A DNA stretch of 64,000 nucleotides from Tranzscheliella williamsii. Its lineage: Eukaryota > Basidiomycota > Ustilaginomycetes > Ustilaginales > Ustilaginaceae. The notes beneath the pieces are model-generated. The model searched no databases and was not told where the DNA came from. It saw nothing but the letters and a program-made list of their open reading frames with translations. The stretch lies in NCBI GenBank assembly GCA_023212725.1, contig JALBYF010000062.1:42574-106573 (forward strand), in the 5' to 3' direction. Both the position numbers and the translations under genes were made by a program. Shown here one piece after another: positions 41,176 to 50,625 of the stretch. The first letter of the stretch is position 1. Every line of letters starts with the position of its first letter.

Positions 41176-42162
41176 CACGCGCATCCCCTATCTGCCAGAG
41201 TATGACGTATCGACAGTCGGTGCATTGGCTTTGCGTCGCAGTAGGTCGTTGCAGACGAACTGTCTAACCTGTTAATGCTGTTGGAGTGGATTAGAGTGGG
41301 GCAGGGGCAACGAAAGACTGTTGGATGGCGCCTCTGTCCTGCAGCTTCACAGGGCTTTCTCTCTTATGTCCACCCATGAGCGAGCTGGGCCTGAACGGAG
41401 GCCAACAGCGGTTTGCCCATCCCCAAGCGGGAGACATATAGCGTTTTGGCGGCTGAGCATGCTCGTAGCCGCTCTCGTTCTGAGCTCACACGGCTAGGAC
41501 GCCAATGTGCGTTACGGCCGTATGCCGAAAAGGCACATATGAATGTCACAGGCGCGCGCAGCCCAACCCTTTCCACATCCCTCCGCAAGGCAAGTGATAG
41601 CTACTCGCCTCTCGGACAAGCCGAACTCAGGGCTTGTTCGTTTGAACTAACATGAATATTATTCATGATTTGTGATTGTGATTGCTAAGACGCGAGCAGA
41701 GGTGCTGTTAAGAAGTCACAGTTCACCAGTTTCGGCGTAGAAAGGCCGCGGCCAAGCGTGGGAAAGCGTGATGGTTGGGAAGACCGGAAGTATCAGTATC
41801 ACCAACGCAACACTCGCAGATCACAGAATTTATGTTGCGGATTGTGACTGTGGTGACTTTCTCCTCGGCAGGCCCGCTCGCTCCTCTGCTGCCGTCGACC
41901 AAATTCTCAGGTCGCCTTGGCCGTCACGAAGCATCTGGCTGCGCCCGATAAGCCGTCGTCCAGCCACACACCGTTGAGCGTCGAGCGTCGTCGCTCTTCT
42001 ACGCTCGTGCTCAGCTCGCTGTCTGCTGCGTCGCGGGCATAGCCTTGTGGTCACACCGCACATCGGCATCCTGCCTACATCTCCATTGATCCATCACTTG
42101 CTTGTCATCGCATCGCAGAGGATATAGATGGCATAGACGGCAGGCCTCGCTCTCTCCGCACC
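41176..42162. other. BTN1-MAPKK intergenic region
   Basis: About 990 bases with no gene seen. It includes a perfect 17-base palindrome at 41651-41667, followed by TGATTTGTGATTGTGATTG, a short run of TGAT/TGTGATT units. The right part should be the MAPKK promoter and leader. Confidence 0.5.
41651..41667. repeat. Perfect palindrome with 8-base arms
   Basis: CATGAATA, a central T, then TATTCATG. AT-rich within a GC-rich setting, about 500 bases upstream of the MAPKK start. It could bind a dimeric regulator or form a small cruciform. No factor is assigned. Confidence 0.6.
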
Positions 42163-44169
42163 ATGGCGTCGTTGATACCTCCCAAGAAGCCGCGCAAGCC
42201 GGGCATGCCAAAGCTGGCTATCCCTGGAAGGCCTACTTCGTCTTCTTCTGCGTCAAACGCCTACCCTGAGGTCTCCTTCGATGCCGCAGCGTCCGACGGC
42301 TCTCATCAACAGCAACTGCACGTACAGCAACGGCCGCAACCATCGTTGATGATCCCACAGGCGTCTTCTTCCTCGGCCTCGCTCAACAACTTTTCGTACG
42401 ATGATAGCTGCTTTGAGGATGGCCATGTCGGCGCCTTCGCCTCCACCGCTTCTTCTATATATCCCGATACCGTGCCGCACCTGACCAATGCCCAGATGCA
42501 TACCGCTCTCACAGACGACCTCCGCCGTGCCATCGGCCACAAGTCGATCAACGAAGCCGATGCCGAAGGTTCCGGGTCCGATCGCCTCCCTATCCCAGCT
42601 ACCGGCGGAAGTAATTCGTCGCATGGATATTGGGTGGGTAACGGCGATCTCCACCGATCCACTGACGCTCCCACTGGCTCAGGCGCCAAAAACAGCGCAG
42701 AGCCGGAAAACGGTCAACAGAATCTGCCAGACCAGGCGTCGGACAGCAGAGGCGCCACCGGCACATCCTCCGCCTCCCGTCAACCCGCTTCCAGCGGCAG
42801 TGGAACTGACGAGGACTTCGCGCTACCCGGCAACTTTGAGTATCTCTCCCGTCTTGGCGAGGGTGCCAGTGGAGAAGTCAACAAGGTACGTCACAAACCT
42901 ACGGGTCTACTCATGGCCAAGAAGACCATCTCCACCTCTCCCAACCCGGCCATTCATCGTCAAATCCTGCGAGAGCTTGCCTTCAATCGCTCCTGCCACT
43001 CGGACTACATTGTCCGCTACTACGGCGCCTTTCTGCAAGACCAGGACACCTCCATCTCCATCTGCATGGAGTTCTGCGAAGCAGGATCTCTCGATGCCAT
43101 CTATAAGATGGTCAAGTCGCGCAATGGCAGGACGGGCGAAAAGGTATTGGGAAAAGTGGCCGAGTGCGTGCTCAAAGGTCTAGAATACCTGCACGAACGC
43201 AAGATTATCCATCGAGATATCAAACCAAGTAACATCCTCGTCACCCGGCAAGGTCAGATCAAGCTCTGCGACTTTGGAGTTTCAGGGGAGTTGATCAATT
43301 CGGTCGCAGGTACCTTCACCGGGACAAGCTACTACATGGCTCCTGAGAGAATCCGTGGGCTGGCGTATACCATTACCTCGGATGTCTGGTCGTTAGGTCT
43401 CACCATATTGGAGGTCGCCAGCAACCGCTTCCCCTTCCCAGCTGAGGGCGAGGCCCCTCTGGGTCCCATCGATCTGCTCTCCTACGTGGTCAACATGAAA
43501 GTACCCGAACTCAAGGACGACGAGGCAGCCGGGATCAAGTGGTCCAGGGCCCTGCGCGACTTTATCGAACGATGTCTGGAGAGGGAGCCCACTAAGCGGC
43601 CAGGACCCCACAAGATGGCTGGACACCCCTTTATTCGTAAGTCCGAGACAAGACAGCCACAGCCCGACATTGCCAAATTCGTCGCCGATGTCTGGGGCTG
43701 GAACTATCTGCCCTCCACCATTGCTGGCCAGCAACAGAAGACGCCTACCCAAGCGACAGCCGGCAAAGCAGCCTTGGAGAGGATTCCCAGTATCCGGTCG
43801 GCGCCCATCGCGGCCGTAGACCCAAAAATGCAGCAAACGCCACGTCCAGAGCAAGCTAACTCGGCCGTGCAGTCCGAAGTATCCTCTTCGACTGTCCCAG
43901 CCTCGATAAGCCCGTCGCCATCCCCAGCCTCGGCAGCATATCCAGCATGCTCAGCATCACGCCTGAGCACTCTTGCCAAGATTTCGTTGCCCGTGTCGAG
44001 ACCGACGCCTCCAGACTCAGTGCCGCTTGGGTCTGGCACCTTAGCAGCCGACATAGCAGCGCATGAAAGGAGCCAGTCCCGAAGCCAAGAAGAACGCTTA
44101 GCCGCCAAGATGCGCGAAGCCGACATCGGACTCATCGGCAGTCCTATCACTCACACAGACGAGGAGTAG
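42163..44169 (+). CDS. MAP kinase kinase, Mkk1/2 (Pek1) type of the cell-wall integrity pathway
   Basis: Dual-specificity kinase expected to activate the Slt2/Mpk1-type MAP kinase. The 668-residue product begins with a docking-site-like stretch (KKPRKPGMPKLAI, residues 8-20), then a Ser/Gln-rich spacer. The kinase domain starts near residue 224 (NFEYLSRLGEGASGEV). The VAIK-type lysine is in LMAKKTI near 252, HRDIKPSN near 349, DFG near 370, and the activation loop NSVAGTFTGTSYYMAPER carries the Ser/Thr pair. The segment IHRQILRELAFNRSCHSDYIVRYYG is characteristic of Mkk1/2 and Pek1, not Ste7 or Pbs2. The C terminus is disordered. Single exon. Confidence 0.9.
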   Translation: MASLIPPKKPRKPGMPKLAIPGRPTSSSSASNAYPEVSFDAAASDGSHQQQLHVQQRPQPSLMIPQASSSSASLNNFSYDDSCFEDGHVGAFASTASSIYPDTVPHLTNAQMHTALTDDLRRAIGHKSINEADAEGSGSDRLPIPATGGSNSSHGYWVGNGDLHRSTDAPTGSGAKNSAEPENGQQNLPDQASDSRGATGTSSASRQPASSGSGTDEDFALPGNFEYLSRLGEGASGEVNKVRHKPTGLLMAKKTISTSPNPAIHRQILRELAFNRSCHSDYIVRYYGAFLQDQDTSISICMEFCEAGSLDAIYKMVKSRNGRTGEKVLGKVAECVLKGLEYLHERKIIHRDIKPSNILVTRQGQIKLCDFGVSGELINSVAGTFTGTSYYMAPERIRGLAYTITSDVWSLGLTILEVASNRFPFPAEGEAPLGPIDLLSYVVNMKVPELKDDEAAGIKWSRALRDFIERCLEREPTKRPGPHKMAGHPFIRKSETRQPQPDIAKFVADVWGWNYLPSTIAGQQQKTPTQATAGKAALERIPSIRSAPIAAVDPKMQQTPRPEQANSAVQSEVSSSTVPASISPSPSPASAAYPACSASRLSTLAKISLPVSRPTPPDSVPLGSGTLAADIAAHERSQSRSQEERLAAKMREADIGLIGSPITHTDEE

Positions 44170-44911
44170 GCACAATCATGCTCTTTCTCAAGTGATGCAC
44201 CATTTGGCTATGTGGCCACAACCCCCCCATTGCATTGCCCACTGTACATGTATTCCATACCTCGATTCTCCACCTATCTCCACTGCACGGGAGATGACTG
44301 CCTCCCGTCGATCGCATGAACCTGGTGCCCTGCGGCTTGTACGATTCAGCTACGCCATGACCAACGTTGCTCGGGTTGGAGGACGGGCAAGCCGCTGACC
44401 TCGAAAGCGGAGCTGACTGCAAACAACATGTGAGTAGCATGGGCTGTTAGGTCGTATAAAGGGCGACATGCAGAGCGCGGGAAAATGCTTGTGAAAAGGA
44501 GCCGGATCCGAGACCCCACACTCTGCATGCCACGGCTCCTGGTTGCTTTGACCTTCGCTTGCCCGCACCTAGCCTTCTCCGCACCTAAGCCTTTCTCCGC
44601 ATCCAATCGCCAACTGCTGCGGCTGTCTGTCTGACACCGACCACAACCCTGGCACAGGACATCACAGCCATTGCCCGTCTTGTGGGTTGGGACGTCGTTG
44701 CCGTTCACAGCCCGATTAGCACGTAAGTGCCCCCCTCAGCAACACTACCGCCTGACATCCCGCTCGACTGTACCGAAGTAGCTTCTGGGTTGGACCGATC
44801 CGCTCGCAACGTTCGGACACTGCATTTGGCCTACCTGCTCGAGGAGGGTGCTCGAAGCACACATGCGACAGGCTCTGATCGGTCTTCATCCGTCCCCCCT
44901 CTCTAGCCGCC
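44170..44911 (+). other. MAPKK-bHLH intergenic region
   Basis: About 740 bases. It should carry the 3' UTR of the MAPKK and a leader of the bHLH gene; the last 150 bases are CT-rich. No gene or strong repeat seen. Confidence 0.45.
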
Positions 44912-47359
44912 ATGTCGTTTGCGATACCACATCCGCCATCGGCATCGTCTGACTCCGGGTCTTCTGCTTCCCTAACTCCTACCGCGAACGGCAGCAGCCA
45001 CACCAATAGCGGCGGTAACAGTAACAACCCCAATAGCAGCAACTTGGACCCACCATCGTCATTACCCTCTCCTTCCGCTTCCGCCACAACCGGTCCCCGT
45101 GCATCCACTTCGAATTCGCTCTTCAACAGCGAGGAATCCAGATTCCTTACCGACTCGCTGTCTTCGGCTGAATCCTTCGACCCGTTCACAATCGGTGCGC
45201 CGGGCTTCAAGGTCCCCTCGTTGCTGCCACCGGACATCGCGTCCAATTACGACCACATACATACTTCTCATGGAGGCACCAATGCCATGACTGCCGCCAG
45301 CAGTAGTACCGCTCATCCGCCTGTCTCGATTCCGGGCGGCATCATCGGGGGATCTAGTTTGGCTTTTGCTGGTCCTTCTTCCGGTGTAGATCTCAGGGCC
45401 GTTGCCGATCAGTTACGGGCGCGCAATATGGCTGGCGGTGCAGCGCATCACTCCACCGACCCGGCGGGTCTCGCTGTTGCAGCCACCTCTCCCGGCCAGG
45501 CTTCAGCACAACAAGCGCTCGACGTGTTTGGCAATCCTGCAGCGACACATCGCCCCAACACCTGGAATTTGTACGGCTTTCGCGGCAATTATCCAGGCAG
45601 CGGTGGCCCTGGCGCCGTGGGTACGTTTCACAGCAATGGTGGCGGCAATCTTGCCAACCCCATGTTTCACGATGGCACGCCAGCGGCACAGGGAGGGCCC
45701 CAGCAGGCCTATGCACAGTCACGACATGCTTCCTTCTCCGGCACATCCAGCACGGCCCCGTCCGCCACTGCAGGTTACGGCAAGAACAAAGCGTGGCAGA
45801 TGGAACAGCTCTCGTTCCTCGAGTCCCAGGCCAAACTCGGCCAATACCAGCAACAGCAACAGCAGAGACAGCAGCAGCACCAGCAACCCTACCTGGCTGA
45901 GCATCGGCGTTCAAGCACGTCGGTCCTCGGCACGCCCCCGCAGCAGTTTGATTCTTCCCATCAGCATCCGCAGCACTCGCAGCATTCACAGTATCCACAG
46001 TACTCGCAGGCACCGTACTATAACAATGGCGAGGATGGATCAGGGGGCCTTGCCATGCTGGGTGCCCAGTTTCCCAGCAGCCACAACTTCTCGTCCCTGT
46101 CCCAGCGGCACGGCGCGCAGTCGTCGCCGGGGCAGCCGCCGGGTGGTAGCCATGGCGAGGGCATGGGCGGGCTGGGAAGGGATGCCTCGGGCTTCTCGAC
46201 GCAAGCTTTGGCCATGTTCACCGGCGATGCTGGACTTGGCGCGGCTTCGTCGGGTGCCGGCACAGGTTCGCAAACCCCCAAGGCACGGCGCACCTCGCGT
46301 ACGCCCACCGGCGGTGTTGACGAGGTGAATGGAAGGCGTGGCGGCAGTCGCGGGCCCTCGTGGGGCGGCACAGCGACGGGCGCCGCGTCTGCCTCACCCG
46401 CCTCGATCGGGCTCAAACGCACCTCTTCCGGCGCGCATAAGTCGTCGCCTAGCGCCGCTGCCATGGATGCCGCGCTGGTCGGCAACATCCCCGGGCCCGA
46501 GGGCGTGGTTCTGCGCGCCCTCTCCGACCTGGCCAACTTGGACCTCGACCTCGATGCCGCTGTTCAGTACCTGCCCGCCCACCTGCACGGCTACTACCGC
46601 CCGCCGAAGCAAGAGATGTCGCATCAGCCGCATCTGGATCTGCTGCGCACACAGCACATCGAAGCGGGCCTGCTGGACGCACAGACAGGCCGGGAGGTCA
46701 AACGCACGCTGAGCAAAAAGGAGCAAGAGGAAGAGGAGGCGGAGAAGGAGAAGGAGAGGAAACAGCATACGCTGCTAACCACCGAGGAGAAGAAGGCCAA
46801 CCATATCGCCTCGGAACAGAAGCGGCGGGCCAACATCCGCAAGGGATACGAGCTGCTGTGCGAGATCGTGCCGAGCCTGAAGGAGGCGTTGGAGCGCGAG
46901 GCGAAGGGCAAGGGAGCCGACGACGGCGAGGCGGGCGAGGGCGCCGGCAGGGGGGAGTCAGATGCCGAGGACGAGGGGAAGAAGCGTCCGGGCGGCAAGA
47001 AGAAGGGGGGCGGCGCGGCGCGGTCGAGCGGCGAGCTCGGCTCGGGCGGGATCGAGATCGACGGCGAGAAGATCGACGGCCGCGCAGGGCCGCGCTCCGA
47101 GGCGGTCGTCCTGCTCAAGAGCCTCGAGTACATGTCGACGCTCGTCGAGCGCTACCGCGGCCTCCTCGGCCGGCGTAACCGCGCGCGGCTCGCCGTCGCC
47201 GACAAGCTCGGCTGGAAACACCTCGCCCTCCAGCCCGTCCCCGACCCCGAACACCTCCTCCGCGTCAAACTCGACGAGTACTGGTCCGCCCTCGCCGACC
47301 AGCCCGACGACGACGACCGCCCCCCGCGCGACCGAACAGACACCAGCATACGCGATTAG
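44912..47359 (+). CDS. bHLH transcription factor with expanded loop
   Basis: An 815-residue nuclear regulator. The first 600 residues are disordered and rich in Ser, Gln, His, Gly and Asn, with polyglutamine near residues 310-328 and a His/Gln/Ser repeat near 346-362. The bHLH starts near residue 627: basic region NHIASEQKRRANI, with H631, E635 and R639 as the E-box contacts; helix 1 is GYELLCEIVPSL. The loop is about 70 residues of charged, Gly-rich sequence before helix 2 (SEAVVLLKSLEYMSTLVERYR, near 729). Fungal Ino4-like and animal Mlx/Mondo factors share the HxxSEQKRR form. A conserved tail (KLGWKHLALQPVPDPEHLLR) follows. The orthologue is not assigned. Confidence 0.88.
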   Translation: MSFAIPHPPSASSDSGSSASLTPTANGSSHTNSGGNSNNPNSSNLDPPSSLPSPSASATTGPRASTSNSLFNSEESRFLTDSLSSAESFDPFTIGAPGFKVPSLLPPDIASNYDHIHTSHGGTNAMTAASSSTAHPPVSIPGGIIGGSSLAFAGPSSGVDLRAVADQLRARNMAGGAAHHSTDPAGLAVAATSPGQASAQQALDVFGNPAATHRPNTWNLYGFRGNYPGSGGPGAVGTFHSNGGGNLANPMFHDGTPAAQGGPQQAYAQSRHASFSGTSSTAPSATAGYGKNKAWQMEQLSFLESQAKLGQYQQQQQQRQQQHQQPYLAEHRRSSTSVLGTPPQQFDSSHQHPQHSQHSQYPQYSQAPYYNNGEDGSGGLAMLGAQFPSSHNFSSLSQRHGAQSSPGQPPGGSHGEGMGGLGRDASGFSTQALAMFTGDAGLGAASSGAGTGSQTPKARRTSRTPTGGVDEVNGRRGGSRGPSWGGTATGAASASPASIGLKRTSSGAHKSSPSAAAMDAALVGNIPGPEGVVLRALSDLANLDLDLDAAVQYLPAHLHGYYRPPKQEMSHQPHLDLLRTQHIEAGLLDAQTGREVKRTLSKKEQEEEEAEKEKERKQHTLLTTEEKKANHIASEQKRRANIRKGYELLCEIVPSLKEALEREAKGKGADDGEAGEGAGRGESDAEDEGKKRPGGKKKGGGAARSSGELGSGGIEIDGEKIDGRAGPRSEAVVLLKSLEYMSTLVERYRGLLGRRNRARLAVADKLGWKHLALQPVPDPEHLLRVKLDEYWSALADQPDDDDRPPRDRTDTSIRD

Positions 47360-47520
47360 CGTTCCCCTCTTGTACCACCATACCGGACACCGCACACCCC
47401 GGAATGTATACCATCCATCAGCACTCTACCCGCGTTGACTATCTGCGTGACGATCCTGGAACTGGTCGCATACGGCACAAGCAGACGTACCGGATCAGGC
47501 CGTGCGAGCAGGGAGGGGGG

Positions 47521-48930
47521 CTAGGCTGAGCGCTCGTCTGCGAGGGTTTGCGCGTTGCAGCGCGAGACGAGCTGGTCGAGGGAGAGGGCGGGGGCGGGGG
47601 TGGTGGCGCTGTGCTCGCGGGCGAAGTGGACCAGGTCGATGGGGACCATGTTCTTGCTGTACGTGGCGGCGGTGCCGCCGGCGGACTGCATGCGGCGGTC
47701 GGAGAGGATGCGCATGTCCACCTCGGCGGCCTCCGCGCTGGCATCGCGGCCGCAGGGCTGGAAGCGAAGCCGGACAACATCCTGCTCTACCGACGCGGAT
47801 GTAGCAGCCGACGAGGAGGAAGAGGAGGCGTCGGAGGTGGCGCGGGCGCGGGCTTGCTTCGTGCGGCGGTGCAGGCGCTCGAGCTCGTCGAACGAGTAGA
47901 GGAGCGGGTCGGTGCGCGGGAGCCAGGCGTTGATGTCGATCAGCCAGACGCGCGCCAGGTCCTTGGTCAGGTAGACGTCAAAGATAAAGTCGTCCAGTGC
48001 CGACGGGCGCGTGGGCTGGATGACGTCGGTCCAGAAGCGCACGATCTGGCGCTGGATGCGGGCCTGCAGCGCCGCGTCCTGCAGATGGTCGTAGTAGGTC
48101 ACGTCGCGCTGCGAGACGGCGAGCAGCCGGCGCGCGCGCACAAAGCACCGGAACTCGTACGACCGGTTGATCGCAAACCACTTTTTCAGCACCAGCTGGA
48201 CCCCCCGCAGCGCGTGCCGCCCCGCCGACCCCACAGACGCGCCCGCAGGCGGTGATGAAGCTGCGGCGAGCGCGACATCGCCAGCGTCGGTCCCGGGCGG
48301 TACGGCTCCTCCCTCGCCGTCAGCCTCACTGCCGGCTGAGTGCAGCTGCTCGACGTCGCGCCCCACGAACTCGCTACTCTTGAGCAGCAGGTAGACGTCC
48401 TCCGGATGCAGGCACTGCATGCTGTTGCCAGCCAGCATGAAGCTGGCGTCCAGAGGCGCGCTCCAGTTGAGTTTGGGAAACACCGCCCCGTCGTACTTGT
48501 CCACCGCCGCCCGGATCGCCGCGTCCAGAGCCGGCAGCGCGATCGGTGCGGGTGTTTCGTTGTCGTCGTCGTCGGAATCTTCGCCGGCAGGCGCAGAAGA
48601 AGGCCCGCTGCCGGGAGGCAGCACGAACGTGTCGCTCTCCAGCCAGTCCACCAGCTCGGGCTGGACGGCGGTGACGTCGATCACCGTCGACTTGGGCGCA
48701 TGCTTCCGGAACAGCGGATACCACGAGCCGTACTGCGTCCAGTAGAGCGCCTCCAGCGGCGGCGTCAGCGCGTCCGACGCCGGAAGCTCATCATCATCAC
48801 TATCCGCCCGTGCGTCTTGGTCCGCCTGCTCCGCACTATCGCCACACGGCGGCAGAGAAGCGAGGTTTTCGGCGTACCGCTGTTGGCTTGGTCCCTCGCC
48901 TCGCTCTGCGCTGCGCGTCGAAACAGACAT
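47521..48930 (-). CDS. CDC123: Cell division cycle protein 123 (D123), eIF2 assembly factor
   Basis: ATP-grasp protein that assembles the eIF2 heterotrimer, cytosolic. The chosen start at 48930 gives 469 residues; the conserved domain opens with YWTQYGSWYPLFRKHAPKSTVI near residue 57. Family marks follow: FPKLNWSAPLDASFM (lysine and ATP-site region), MQCLHPEDVYLLLKSSEFV, VLKKWFAINRSYEFRCFVR and the metal-site region DFIFDVYLTKDLARVWLIDINAW. An in-frame ATG at 49101 would add 57 unconserved, partly hydrophobic residues and is less likely. It is convergent with the bHLH gene and diverges from CBC2. Confidence 0.93.
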   Translation of the reverse strand: MSVSTRSAERGEGPSQQRYAENLASLPPCGDSAEQADQDARADSDDDELPASDALTPPLEALYWTQYGSWYPLFRKHAPKSTVIDVTAVQPELVDWLESDTFVLPPGSGPSSAPAGEDSDDDDNETPAPIALPALDAAIRAAVDKYDGAVFPKLNWSAPLDASFMLAGNSMQCLHPEDVYLLLKSSEFVGRDVEQLHSAGSEADGEGGAVPPGTDAGDVALAAASSPPAGASVGSAGRHALRGVQLVLKKWFAINRSYEFRCFVRARRLLAVSQRDVTYYDHLQDAALQARIQRQIVRFWTDVIQPTRPSALDDFIFDVYLTKDLARVWLIDINAWLPRTDPLLYSFDELERLHRRTKQARARATSDASSSSSSAATSASVEQDVVRLRFQPCGRDASAEAAEVDMRILSDRRMQSAGGTAATYSKNMVPIDLVHFAREHSATTPAPALSLDQLVSRCNAQTLADERSA

Positions 48931-49223
48931 GCCAACGTAATCAGCCCGGCGATGCAGCGTGTCGCCGAGAAGCACAGTAACCAGCAGCCAGCCCGCCCGA
49001 ACCGCCCAAAAAATGGGGGTCGCAGGCCGGGAGTCGGATAACAGCGAGAAACTCGCCATTGGCCTCTTTTCTCCCTGCTGCCAGTCAAGGTGGAGCAGCA
49101 TAACCCTTCCAGCTCGACGCTTTGTCCCTCGTCAGCTTTCGCAGATTTTGATTCTTCTATCTTAGGCGGCTGTTGGGCTGGCAAGGTACCCTTCTCGAGC
49201 TTGTTTCAGGCACCGCGGTCATC

Positions 49224-50316
49224 ATGTCGCACATCTTGGATAGCTTGGATGCGCCGTCATCGTGTGAGTGGTCGCGATGCAGAGCGCTCCATGCCGGCCG
49301 TACTGACTGTTTCTGCCGCGTTTCCCGCTTGTTCGCTGGTGTATACTGTGGCTAGACCGCGACTCGCGCTCTGCGACCTCGAAGCACGAGCAGCAGCAGG
49401 CGCTGCGCGAGACGGCGACGCTGTATCTTGGCAACCTCTCGTTCTATACCACGGAAGAGCAGATCTACGAGGTGTTTTCGCGTGCGTCGAACGTGTCCGC
49501 TGGCGGCGGGATCAAGCGTATCATCATGGGGCTCGACCGGAACCAGAAGACGCCGTGCGGGTTCGCCTTTGTCGAGTGAGTAGTTCGCGCAGATGGGTGC
49601 TCGGCGCAAGGGCTGTACTGACAGAGGCCGTTCATGTCCACTGCGGATGGGCACGGCGACGACAGGTTCTATACGCATGCAGAGGCGGTGGACACGATGC
49701 GGTATATCTCGGGGACCAAGGTGGACGAGCGGGTGATTCGCTGCGATCTGGATCCGGGCTACCGCGAGGGGCGGCAGTACGGACGCGGGCGGTCGGGCGG
49801 ACAGGTGCGCGACGAGTACAGGCAAGAGTACGATGCCGGGCGCGGAGGATGGGGCCACAACCGGCTGCGCGAGGAAGAGGAGCGCAAGCGCATCGAGGCC
49901 GAGCAGTTGCGCCGCCAAGAGCGCGAGCAGCTCTACCAGGAGCAGAGCGGCATGGACGGCGGCGGCGGTGGACTGGTCCCCGCCGGTGCAGAGCATCTCT
50001 ACAACGAGATGGAGGCAGACGCCCGAGGACACGCCTCCATCGCCACTGCCGCACCCCTCCCCGCAGCAGCAGGCTGGGACGCTTCCCCCCAGCCCACACC
50101 CCAAGCAGCCGGCCACAAGCGCAGCCGCAGCTACGACGACGAAGAAGACGAACAGCTCTACGGCACCGCCGAAAAGGTACGCCTGACCCACACCCCCTCT
50201 CTGCTCCCCTTTTCCTCTCCACTGACCCGCCCTTCCATCGCCCCTGCCCCATTGCACTTTTCCACTCGTCGCAGAACCCGAGATTCAGGGAAAACGACGA
50301 CGACGACGAGTCCTGA
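49224..50316 (+). CDS. CBC2: Nuclear cap-binding complex small subunit (CBP20)
   Basis: RRM protein that binds the m7G cap of nuclear transcripts with CBP80. Four exons: 49224-49263, 49356-49575, 49666-50176 and 50275-50316, giving 270 residues. Splicing restores a cap-stacking Tyr codon split between exons 1 and 2 (SSYRD). RNP2 is LYLGNLSFY and RNP1 is CGFAFVEF, the latter split at the second intron. The arm [23 protein letters not shown] is strongly diagnostic. It is longer than human CBP20 because of a charged, Gln/Glu-rich C-terminal tail ending in an acidic run. No single open frame covers it; the model comes from splice signals and family alignment. Confidence 0.93.
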
Positions 50317-50625
50317 CCGGCACCGCTCCGATCGTCACCGTTTCGGCTCGACCGAGATGGTCACGCGTCACGGCCAACATCCGATTGTCACAGCCACCAT
50401 CCGATCGTCACAACCACCCTCCGATCGTCACAGCGGCCATCCGACGGCCATCATCCGATCGTGACGGTGCTCGAGGGGGACGGCGTTTCCGAAGAGCGCT
50501 CTTTCTCATCACACTGTATACAAGTTTGCTTTGCGTGCTCATCACATACCTACCTATGCAGGGCCACACCACGAAAGGTTGGGGATAGACTGCATGACGA
50601 AGGCAAAGGATGGAAGGGGTGGTGG
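50317..50625. repeat. CBC2 / SPOUT convergent gap with 20-base repeat
   Basis: The gap starts with five or so diverged copies of a roughly 20-base unit containing TCCGATCGTCAC, between 50326 and 50466, directly after the CBC2 stop. The rest is AT-richer, likely 3' UTR of both genes. Confidence 0.75.

Noticed and set aside
48931..49101. Upstream ATG for CDC123 giving 57 extra residues
   Set aside because: The extension is not like the family, and it would crowd the CBC2 promoter.
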